Positions 43,254-51,265 of a stretch of 64,000 nt of DNA are shown piece after piece; the first letter of the stretch is position 1, and each line of letters begins with the position of its first letter. The translations under genes and the position numbers were made by a program. The notes beneath the pieces were generated by a model. That model worked only from the letters and a program-made list of their open reading frames with translations, was not told where the DNA came from and did no database searches. Source of the DNA: an uncultured Clostridia bacterium (GTDB lineage: Bacteria > Bacillota > Clostridia > TANB77 > CAG-508); contig CALXAT010000001.1 of NCBI GenBank assembly GCA_944386365.1, forward strand, positions 124,001-188,000, written 5' to 3'.

Positions 43254-44996
43254 ATGATGAAAAAAACAGATAAATCAATTATTACAGAGGTAATCAAAAA
43301 ATCGGCCATATTTTTATTGGTAGAAATCGTAACTATTTTATTGATAACAACTTTATTGTTTTTTATCAATGTTACTGTTACAGGATGGCATTTGCCAATT
43401 ATTACCATAATTTCTATAGGAATTACATTACTATTTTATAAAAAAGATAATATAAAAATAAATATAGTGGCTATTTTATTAGGATTAATAATCTTTACAG
43501 GAGTAACATTTATAGAAGGAAAGATATATGACACAACAGCTGATGGGAATACTTATCATAAGCTAGCAATTGGTGCTTTAAAAAATGGTTGGAATCCAAA
43601 TTATGAAGATAGTAAAGATTTTGATAAAGAGGATGGAAATCCATTTGATATATCAGAAGAAAATATTAATACATTATGGATAGACCATTATGCAAAAGGA
43701 ACAGAAATATTTGCTTCTGTTATTTATGCATTTACAGGAAATATAGAAAGCGGAAAAGGCTATACAGCATTACTTATGTATATTGCTTTTGGAATTCTAT
43801 TTTCTTACCTATATCAAGATAAAAAAATAAGTTTAATAGCAAGTTTAGCAATCTCTATTCTATTACCTTTTAATGCGATTACAGTTGTGCAAGTATTTAA
43901 TTATTATGTAGATGGGGCATTAATGGTTGCTGTATTGCTAATCTTATTTGCTTGTATTGTCGAAAGTTTAGGAAAACAAGAAAATCAGAAAGAAATTTTA
44001 TTCATCCTTGCTAGTAGCATACTTTTATGTATTAATATAAAATTTACAGGATTAGCATTTGCTGGTATATTCTGTTTGGCTTTTTATATCTATTGGATGA
44101 TAAAGGCTATAAAGCAAGGAAAAGAAGAATTTATAAAACAATTTAAGAAATATACAATTTTTTATATAGTAACAGTTATTGTTTCAATTGGAATTGTGGG
44201 ATATTCTTCTTATATGAGAAATATGATTGATCATGGAAACCCATTATATCCATTATATGGAGAAGGACATGTAGATAATATGGTTGTACAAGAACAACCA
44301 TCATCATTTGCTAACAAGAACCATTTAGAAATCTTTTTAATATCTATATTTTCTAAAGGAGAAAATGTGTCACCTACTTATTCTCAGGAAAATATACAAC
44401 CTACTTTAAAAATACCATTTACAACTTCAATTGAAGAGATTGAAAATTATAGCATACCAGATATTAGAATGAGTGGATTTGGTCCATTATTTAGTGGAAT
44501 CTTTATTCTATCATTAATTGGAACTATCTATATAATTGTTAGATTTATAAAAGCTAAAAATTGGAACTTACTAATACCATATTTAATTATATTAGGCATT
44601 ACATTTATATTAATATTAGCTTTAGATGGTGGATATTGGGCAAGATATATACCATATTTCTATGCGATTCCAATGATAGTACTAACATATTTATTGTGGG
44701 ACAAGGATAAAAAAGTACATTATGTATTAGGAATAATACTAACAGTTATTATGTTTATTAATATTGGTCTTGTAACTTATACAACGTTAAAGAGTACAAA
44801 AGATAACGATGCTTATGTAGGAAAAAGAATCAACGAATTTGTGCAATATTGTCATGATAATGAAAATGTAGATATTCAATTAAATCATAGTGGTGTACAA
44901 GGTGCTTTATATAATATTGATGATAGAGGTGTTACCAATTACAATATAAAAGAAGATATTGTGGGAGAAAATGAAGGGTATTTCTTTAAATATTAA
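43254..44996 (+). CDS. Polytopic membrane protein, probable GT-C-type glycosyltransferase
   Basis: This 580-residue protein has about 11-12 membrane helices and a large outer loop early in the chain (D-T-T-A-D-G-N-T-Y-H-K-L near residue 92, then an extended loop with W-I-D-H-Y-A-K-G) that resembles the first-loop acidic site of GT-C transferases using polyprenyl-phosphate sugars; a second soluble domain follows the last helix. It lies in the glycan operon beside two more polytopic proteins and two polyprenyl-phosphate-sugar synthases. The specific family is uncertain; an O-antigen ligase-like or flippase role is less likely from the loop pattern. Confidence 0.7.
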   Translation: MMKKTDKSIITEVIKKSAIFLLVEIVTILLITTLLFFINVTVTGWHLPIITIISIGITLLFYKKDNIKINIVAILLGLIIFTGVTFIEGKIYDTTADGNTYHKLAIGALKNGWNPNYEDSKDFDKEDGNPFDISEENINTLWIDHYAKGTEIFASVIYAFTGNIESGKGYTALLMYIAFGILFSYLYQDKKISLIASLAISILLPFNAITVVQVFNYYVDGALMVAVLLILFACIVESLGKQENQKEILFILASSILLCINIKFTGLAFAGIFCLAFYIYWMIKAIKQGKEEFIKQFKKYTIFYIVTVIVSIGIVGYSSYMRNMIDHGNPLYPLYGEGHVDNMVVQEQPSSFANKNHLEIFLISIFSKGENVSPTYSQENIQPTLKIPFTTSIEEIENYSIPDIRMSGFGPLFSGIFILSLIGTIYIIVRFIKAKNWNLLIPYLIILGITFILILALDGGYWARYIPYFYAIPMIVLTYLLWDKDKKVHYVLGIILTVIMFINIGLVTYTTLKSTKDNDAYVGKRINEFVQYCHDNENVDIQLNHSGVQGALYNIDDRGVTNYNIKEDIVGENEGYFFKY

Positions 44997-45080
44997 AAAG
45001 ATAAGTAACAAAAATAATCTGATATATTTGTTGAAATATATATTAAAAGATAGAAAAAATAGTTTTTTAGGAGAATAAAA

Positions 45081-46362
45081 ATGACAAAGAGTGAAAAACG
45101 GAAGAAAATTATTATCTTATGTAATTGTATGGATAGCTATGCTTATTATATTTTGTGTAGGTATGGTTTTGACATATGCATTACCAAATGATAGAATACA
45201 AGCACATATAAGAGAATCAAAAGAAATATTATTACAATCAAATGCTAATCCTTTATTTGGGGAATATATCGAAGGTGCAAGTTTGGATGAATTTACAGAT
45301 TTGATTATTTTGAATACAGCAATGAATAAGGGAAAAAATAAGGATGAAAATATTTTGGTAAGAGCATTTGAAAATTCTAGATATACAACAGAAGAAGGAA
45401 ACCAATATGAATCGCTAAAGAAGACATTAGAGGATGAATCATTATATAATAATCAAGAGTATTCAAGATATTGGCATGGAATTCAGACTATTATAAGACC
45501 ATTATTATTATTTTTTAATTATGAAGAAATTCGTTTTCTATTTATGATAATGATGTTCATACTATTGATAATAGCGTCAATATATTTGTATAGAAATTTG
45601 AGCTTTTGGCATGCAATTAGTTTTGTATTTGCTATGATGGCAGTATGTTTCTTTATTGTTCCAGTATCATTACAATATGTAGGTGTTTTTGCAATAATGT
45701 TAGTCACAATGATACTTGTAAATATATTATATGAAAAACAAAAACAAAAAATTTATCCATATTTATTTTTTATAGTAGGTGGTTTAACAACTTTTTTCGA
45801 CCTGTTAACAGTACCATTACTTACCTTAGGAATGCCATTAATTGTTGTTATTTTATTAAAGAATAAAGAAAAAAGAGATATAAAAGGTTCTATAATAGAT
45901 ATTATTAAGTTATCATTGTTATGGTGCATATCATATGCAACAATTTTCTTTGCAAAATGGGTAATAGCAAGTATAATTTTACATAAGGATGTTATTACAG
46001 TAGCAATTAAAAATATTATTTTTAGAACTAATGGAAATGCGGAATACCCTGTAACTAGATTAGGGGCTATAAAAGAAAATATAAAGTATTTATATAATAC
46101 AGTTTTATTAGCACTTGCTATTTTATTAGTAATTCTGTTTATAATAAAGTTAATTAGAAACAGAAAATATATTAAAGAATATAAATATACCATACCAATT
46201 TTACTTATATCTTTATATCCATATATATGGTATTTTGTATTTGCAGGTCATTCAAGTATACATGCATTTTTTACATATAGATTACAAGCTATTATGATAT
46301 TTGGTATTTTATGTAGTATGATAGGATTCAAAACACAAAATTTGATAAAGGGGAAAAAATGA
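45081..46362 (+). CDS. Polytopic membrane protein, probable glycosyltransferase, with +1 shift at a CGGA site
   Basis: The ATG at 45081 has the only good ribosome site (TTAGGAGAATAAAA), but its frame stops after about 36 codons. Ignoring C45099 gives M-T-K-S-E-K-G-R-K-L-L-S-Y-V-I and a 426-residue membrane protein with about 9-10 helices and one large outer loop (residues 35-130). A GTG at 45091 in the long frame could be an alternative start, but it lacks a ribosome site at correct distance. It overlaps the next gene by 4 bases and resembles the outer-loop layout of the neighbouring GT-C-like proteins. Specific function unknown. Confidence 0.68.
45099..45102 (+). other. CGGA +1 recoding candidate (membrane GT gene, codon 7)
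   Basis: The frame starting at the well-placed ATG reads AAA-CGG-AAG and runs to a TGA. Skipping C45099 gives AAA-GGA-AGA and enters the long membrane-protein frame. This site is the weakest of the four because an in-frame GTG at 45091 could bypass it. Confidence 0.6.
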
Positions 46363-47993
46363 AGAAAATAAAGAATATAGTTATATTTATAGCATTTTGC
46401 TTAGCAATTATTGTATTTTTATTAAATGTGATTTACATAGCAGATGTTTATCATGGATGGGAAGAAAAAGTAACTATTTCATATTTCGGCATTTTAAATT
46501 TAATTGTTACTTTGGTTATTTTGACAGTCATTGTTTTATTAACTTGTTTCTTAGATAAAAAAATGAAACAAGGAAAAATTAAGATAAGTAAAAAACAAAA
46601 AATAATTATTTTATGTATATTATTTATAATATATGTAATTATAGAAGTTATATGGATATGTTATAGAAATTCAGCACCAATAGCTGATTCGATGAGTGTG
46701 TATGAAGCTGCAATGCAATTGTTTAGAGGAGAAGATATATTTAATCCATACTATTTTGAATATAATCCGCAGAATTTAACATTAGCATATATATTTGCGG
46801 GAGTATTTAAATTGTTACATTCTTCTAATGTGGTAATATTAAAAATTGTAAATGCCATAGCTAACTGTTTTACAATATTAGGATTATATTTTATTACAAA
46901 ACAATTAAAGAAAGATTATAAAATCAATATGCCATTATTTATACTTTTAGCATTTACATATATACCTATTATATTATTAGTTAATTTTACTTATGGAGAT
47001 TTAATAGGTTTAGCATTTGTAATTTTTGGTATATATTTTGCAATGCAATATGTTAATAAAAGAAAAGTAAAATACATAGCAATTTCATCTATTTTAATGA
47101 TGATAGCAGTTATATTGAGAATGAATAATTTAATATTTGTTATTGCAATTACAATATATTTATTATTAAATTTATTAGAAAAGAAAAGAACAGAAAGTGA
47201 AAATTTATCTTTTAAAAAACAACTTATATTGAAATTAGTATGTATTTTAGCGTTTATTATAATATCTGTATGTCCTTCTAACATTTTAAAAAATATGTTG
47301 GGAAATTTATATCATTTAGATTTAAATAAAGAATTTCCAGCCACAAGATATATTGCTATGGGAATGCAAGAAGGAATGAGAGCAAATGGTTGGTATAATA
47401 CTACAGGTGATTTGGGATTTGAAGATAATGTTCCAAGTAGTACATATGAAGGTATGATTAAAGAGAGACTAACAGAATTTTCACAAGATATCATATATAC
47501 AATTAAATTTTATACAAAAAAAATAATTTCCATGTGGGCAGAACCATTACAAGAATCAATATGGCAAAATTTAAGTTTTAATTTTGGACTTTATCATGGA
47601 GAAGAAGAAAAAGACGCAAATCAATTAGAGGAATGGAAAAAAGGCGATGAACAATTACTAAAAAGTGAAAAATCAGTACAACTATACCAGAAATCGTTAT
47701 TACTTATTATATTTGGTGGAACACTATATTTCATAATAAAACAGAGAAAATATATTTCTAATGAAGCATTATTATTGCTAATTTGTTTTATAGGAGGATT
47801 TATGTTCCATATCTTATGGGAAGGAAAATCAAGATATATTATTCCATATATTGTTATATTAATTCCAGTAGCTTGCACTAGTTGGGATAAATACAGAAAA
47901 ATAAAAAGGCAAAATAAAAAAGAAAATCCAAATGATGAAAATAATTTAAGAAGTAAGAATGAGACTAAAATAAGGAGAGAGATAAATGGATAA
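46359..47993 (+). CDS. Polytopic GT39/GT-C-type glycosyltransferase
   Basis: This 544-residue protein has about 12 membrane helices. The first large outer loop, A-P-I-A-D-S-M-S-V-Y-E-A-A (about residue 108), carries the acidic residue position of mannosyltransferase-like GT-C enzymes, and E-Y-N-P-Q-N-L-T-L-A-Y follows. Such enzymes transfer sugars from polyprenyl-phosphate carriers to acceptors outside the membrane. It overlaps both neighbours (4 and 8 bases), so the three genes from 45081 to 48933 are translationally coupled, including the polyprenyl-sugar synthase that would make its donor. Confidence 0.78.
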   Translation: MKKIKNIVIFIAFCLAIIVFLLNVIYIADVYHGWEEKVTISYFGILNLIVTLVILTVIVLLTCFLDKKMKQGKIKISKKQKIIILCILFIIYVIIEVIWICYRNSAPIADSMSVYEAAMQLFRGEDIFNPYYFEYNPQNLTLAYIFAGVFKLLHSSNVVILKIVNAIANCFTILGLYFITKQLKKDYKINMPLFILLAFTYIPIILLVNFTYGDLIGLAFVIFGIYFAMQYVNKRKVKYIAISSILMMIAVILRMNNLIFVIAITIYLLLNLLEKKRTESENLSFKKQLILKLVCILAFIIISVCPSNILKNMLGNLYHLDLNKEFPATRYIAMGMQEGMRANGWYNTTGDLGFEDNVPSSTYEGMIKERLTEFSQDIIYTIKFYTKKIISMWAEPLQESIWQNLSFNFGLYHGEEEKDANQLEEWKKGDEQLLKSEKSVQLYQKSLLLIIFGGTLYFIIKQRKYISNEALLLLICFIGGFMFHILWEGKSRYIIPYIVILIPVACTSWDKYRKIKRQNKKENPNDENNLRSKNETKIRREING

Positions 47994-48933
47994 AATTGCA
48001 GTATTGATACCCTGTTACAATGAAAGTAAAACGATAAGGAAAGTTGTAAAAGACTTTAAAAAGGAATTACCAGAAGCAAATATTTATGTGTATGATAATA
48101 ACTCAACTGATGAAACAGCAGAATTTGCAAAAGAAGCAGGGGCTATTGTGAGATTTGAGAACAGACAGGGAAAAGGCAATGTAGTTAGAGCTATGTTTAG
48201 AGAAATTGAAGCAGATATTTATGTTATGGTAGATGGTGATGATACATATCCTGCTGAATTTGTACATCAATTAATTGAACCTATAAAAAATAATGAAGCA
48301 GATATGACAATTGGTGATAGATTATCTAATGGAACTTATCAGCAACAAATAAAAAAGAATTTTCATGAATTTGGAAATAATCTAGTAAGAAATGCAATTA
48401 ATATATTATTCAATAATAAATTAAAGGATATTATGACAGGATACAGAGCTTTTAATAAAATGTTTGTAAAAAATATGCCTGTCATGAGTCCTAAATTCGA
48501 ATTGGAAACAGAAATGACATTATTTGCTTTAGACAAGAAATACAGAATAAAAGAGATACCAATTATTTTTAGAGAAAGACCAGATGGTAGCGAATCAAAA
48601 GTTAACACAATTTCTGATGGAATAAAGGTATTAAAAACAATTATTAAAATGTTTAAAGATTATAAACCATTGAAATTCTTTTCAATTATTTTTGTAATTT
48701 TATTTATTATTGGATTGCTTGTAGGAGTACCTGTTATTGTAGAGTTTTATAAGACAGGTTATATTACGAAAATGCCATCTGCTATACTAGCCACAGGAAT
48801 TATAACATTAGCTGTAATAGCTGAACAGTGTGGATTAATTTTACAAACAATTGTAATACATCACAAAGAAGATTATGAACTAAATTTGTTACGATATAAA
48901 CAAATAGAGGAACTTAAAAAGCAAAATATATAA
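47986..48933 (+). CDS. Family 2 polyprenyl-phosphate glycosyltransferase (GtrB/DPM1-like)
   Basis: This 315-residue protein has a GT-A domain (I-A-V-L-I-P-C-Y-N-E, Y-D-N-N-S-T-D-E-T, M-V-D-G-D-D-T-Y) in residues 1-225 and two C-terminal membrane helices (about 232-255 and 263-290), the layout of enzymes that load a sugar on undecaprenyl phosphate. The segment D-I-M-T-G-Y-R-A-F-N is conserved in this group. It is preceded by the GT-C-like gene and followed by a GtrA flippase-like gene, forming a donor synthesis-flipping-transfer set. Confidence 0.88.
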   Translation: MDKIAVLIPCYNESKTIRKVVKDFKKELPEANIYVYDNNSTDETAEFAKEAGAIVRFENRQGKGNVVRAMFREIEADIYVMVDGDDTYPAEFVHQLIEPIKNNEADMTIGDRLSNGTYQQQIKKNFHEFGNNLVRNAINILFNNKLKDIMTGYRAFNKMFVKNMPVMSPKFELETEMTLFALDKKYRIKEIPIIFRERPDGSESKVNTISDGIKVLKTIIKMFKDYKPLKFFSIIFVILFIIGLLVGVPVIVEFYKTGYITKMPSAILATGIITLAVIAEQCGLILQTIVIHHKEDYELNLLRYKQIEELKKQNI

Positions 48934-48955
48934 AAAATGAAAAATGGTGAGAAAA

Positions 48956-49384
48956 ATGGAAAAGTTTAAAAAATTAGTTAGAAAAGTACTTACTAAGGAA
49001 GTTATTTTATATGGTGTTTTTGGCGTATTAACAACTATTATTAATTTAGGCTCATTTTATATCATGAGTACAATTTTAAAGTGGAATGAAAATTTATCCA
49101 ATATTATTGCAATTATCTTGGCAGTTTTGTTTGCCTACATTACCAATAAAGATTTAGTTTTTCATTCAAAAGCAGAAAGTACAAAAGAAAGATTAATAGA
49201 ATTCTTTAAATTTATATTAGGAAGAACATTTACCATGATTATAGAATTTTTAGGAGGCCTTATATTATTTGAAACTGCAATACCTATTATGATAAGTAAA
49301 TGTTGTATAACTGTTGTTGTTATTATTTTAAATTTCTTTATTAGTAAATTTTTTGCATTTAAGAGTAAAGAAAGTCGTAAATAA
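48956..49384 (+). CDS. GtrA-family membrane protein
   Basis: This protein of about 142 residues has four membrane helices spaced as in the GtrA family, with Y-G-V-F-G-V-L-T-T in helix 1, F-A-Y-I-T-N-K-D-L-V-F between helices 2 and 3, and the final F-I-S-K-F-F-A-F. GtrA proteins are believed to flip undecaprenyl-phosphate-linked sugars across the membrane. I prefer the ATG at 48956 (GGTGAG just upstream) over 48944. It sits between two GtrB-like synthases, whose products it may translocate. Confidence 0.85.
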   Translation: MEKFKKLVRKVLTKEVILYGVFGVLTTIINLGSFYIMSTILKWNENLSNIIAIILAVLFAYITNKDLVFHSKAESTKERLIEFFKFILGRTFTMIIEFLGGLILFETAIPIMISKCCITVVVIILNFFISKFFAFKSKESRK

Positions 49385-49420
49385 ATTTTGTATAAATATT
49401 AGAAAGGAATGAGATAAAAA

Positions 49421-50365
49421 ATGAAGAAAGTTAGTATCATTATACCAGCATATAATGAAGAAGAATCACTACCACTTTTGTATGAAAGATTAAAAAAATT
49501 AATGGATTCTATACAAAATTATGAATTTGAAATATTATTTGTCAATGATGGAAGTAAAGATAATACCATTAATTTAATTAAAGAATATAGAGAAAAAGAT
49601 CCTCGAATTAGTTACGTGGATTTTTCAAGAAATTTTGGTAAAGAAATTGCTATGATTGCTGGACTAGATTATGCAAAAGGTGATTGTGTTATATTTATGG
49701 ATGCGGATTTACAGGATCCGCCAGAATTAATACCTGAGCTAATTAAATATTGGGAAGAAGGCTATGATGATGTATATGCTAAGAGAAATTCGAGAAAAGG
49801 TGAAACTTGGCTTAAGAAGTTTACATCAAAAATGTATTATAGAGTACTTCAGAGCCTAACAAATGTACCGATTCAAAAAGATACTGGAGATTTTAGGTTA
49901 CTAGATAAAAGATGTGTGAATGCTTTAAGAAAAATGAGAGAATCTCAAAGAAATTCTAAGAGTATGTTTAGCTGGATTGGATATAAAAAGAAAGAAGTAT
50001 TATATGATAGAGATCCAAGAGTAGCTGGAAAAACAAAATGGAATTATAAAAAACTAATTGATTTGGCAATTGATGGTATTACTTCTTTTACAACATCACC
50101 ATTAAGAATATCAACATATATTAGTATACCAACATTTATAATATTATTTATATATTTTATTTATGTGATTGCAAAATGCATTATAACTAGTACAGTAATA
50201 CAAGCATATCAAGCAATTATATTGTTAATTTTATTTTTCTCTGGTGTACAAATTTTATTATTTGGCATTATAGGAGAATATCTAGGAAGAATCTTTAACG
50301 AAAGTAAAAATAGACCATTATATTTAGTTAATGAATATAATGGAAAAAAAGAAATGAATGAGTAA
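49421..50365 (+). CDS. Family 2 undecaprenyl-phosphate glycosyltransferase (GtrB-like)
   Basis: This 314-residue protein shows S-I-I-I-P-A-Y-N-E-E, V-N-D-G-S-K-D-N-T, D-F-S-R-N-F-G-K-E, the metal site F-M-D-A-D-L-Q-D-P-P, and R-V-A-G-K-T-K-W, followed by two C-terminal membrane helices (about 228-255 and 264-290). This is the classic bactoprenol glucosyltransferase/ArnC-like layout, and the D-L-Q-D-P-P motif is especially diagnostic. It closes the glycan cluster. GAAAGGAATGAG precedes the ATG. Confidence 0.92.
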   Translation: MKKVSIIIPAYNEEESLPLLYERLKKLMDSIQNYEFEILFVNDGSKDNTINLIKEYREKDPRISYVDFSRNFGKEIAMIAGLDYAKGDCVIFMDADLQDPPELIPELIKYWEEGYDDVYAKRNSRKGETWLKKFTSKMYYRVLQSLTNVPIQKDTGDFRLLDKRCVNALRKMRESQRNSKSMFSWIGYKKKEVLYDRDPRVAGKTKWNYKKLIDLAIDGITSFTTSPLRISTYISIPTFIILFIYFIYVIAKCIITSTVIQAYQAIILLILFFSGVQILLFGIIGEYLGRIFNESKNRPLYLVNEYNGKKEMNE

Positions 50366-50410
50366 AACAATGAAATTTATAAAATATTCATTCTAGAAAG
50401 GAATGAAATT

Positions 50411-51220
50411 ATGAAGAAAATCATTAACATGCTTTTATTATTAATTATCATGATATTTATAATTGGACAAGAGAATGTTGTAAATGCAGAAACAAAAAAC
50501 AATGATCCAATGTTAAAAGATATTAGAATAAATGGTAGTGAAATAGAACCAGCTTTTGAAATGTTTACAACAGAATATATTATTCAAGTATCAGAAGAAA
50601 CAACAAATATTCAAATAGAAGCAATACCAGATGATGAAAATGCAAATGTAGAAATTATAGGAGATACACAAAACTTAAGCTTAGGAAGAAATGAGTTTGA
50701 AATAAAAGTGACTGCAGAAAATGGTATAGCGACACAATCCTATTATATATATGTTACAAGAGGAAATAGTAAAAGTACCAATGCTAATTTAAAATCATTA
50801 ACGGTTGTTAATGCCGAATTAGCACCGGCATTCAATAGTAATACAATTAATTATGCGGTAGAATATCCTAAGGATTTGAAGCAAATTGAAATAGAGGCAA
50901 TTCCAGAAGAAGAGGGGGCAACTGTAAAAATCATAGGAAATGAAGACCTGACAGAGATTACCCAAACCATTGAAATACAAGTAACTGCTCAGGATGGCCA
51001 AACAATAAAAACATATTATGTAATTGCTAAAAAAGCAGGAATGGAAGTAGAAAGCCCAGAGGGAAAGGATATATCTCAAAAAAATGGAAATACGGAAGAA
51101 AAAATAAGTGAAAATATTCCATTGAAAGTTATTGGTATCCTTATTATAATAATAGTAGTAATAATTGCCGGAATTGGCATTGTAAAAAATTTTAAAAAAA
51201 GGAAAGATACTAAAAAATAA
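50411..51220 (+). CDS. Membrane-anchored cadherin-like beta-sandwich protein
   Basis: This 269-residue protein has a signal peptide (residues 1-26, ending V-N-A-E), two cadherin-like beta-sandwich repeats (D-I-R-I-N-G-S-E-I-E-P-A-F to Y-I-Y-V-T, then S-L-T-V-V-N-A-E-L-A-P-A-F to Y-Y-V-I-A), and one C-terminal membrane helix (about 238-260) followed by K-N-F-K-K-R-K. It is thus an outward-facing protein held in the membrane, probably for adhesion or as an extracellular scaffold. It sits directly before two wall hydrolases. AGAAAGGAATG precedes the ATG. Confidence 0.82.
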   Translation: MKKIINMLLLLIIMIFIIGQENVVNAETKNNDPMLKDIRINGSEIEPAFEMFTTEYIIQVSEETTNIQIEAIPDDENANVEIIGDTQNLSLGRNEFEIKVTAENGIATQSYYIYVTRGNSKSTNANLKSLTVVNAELAPAFNSNTINYAVEYPKDLKQIEIEAIPEEEGATVKIIGNEDLTEITQTIEIQVTAQDGQTIKTYYVIAKKAGMEVESPEGKDISQKNGNTEEKISENIPLKVIGILIIIIVVIIAGIGIVKNFKKRKDTKK

Positions 51221-51265
51221 TATAACATGAAATTAAAATCATTTATATAGGGGGAAAAGAAAAAC

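Noticed and set aside
24813..45102. Four CGGA breaks as simple random sequencing errors or ordinary pseudogenes
   Set aside because: Rejected as the leading explanation, though not excluded: random indels in an AT-rich genome should fall in A or T runs, as in the YD toxin, and would not all insert a C before GGA. Equivalent GAAGGAG and AAAGGAA sequences elsewhere in the window are intact. Raw reads are needed.
24813..45102. Classical P-site +1 slippage at the four sites
   Set aside because: The preceding codons are GAA, ATT, GAA and AAA; after a +1 slip the P-site tRNAs would face AAC, TTC, AAC and AAC, which pair poorly. Skipping the C or four-base reading fits better.
24813..45102. CGG simply reassigned to Trp or Gln as in some Firmicutes
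   Set aside because: A reassigned codon would keep the frame; here the frame changes at each CGG.
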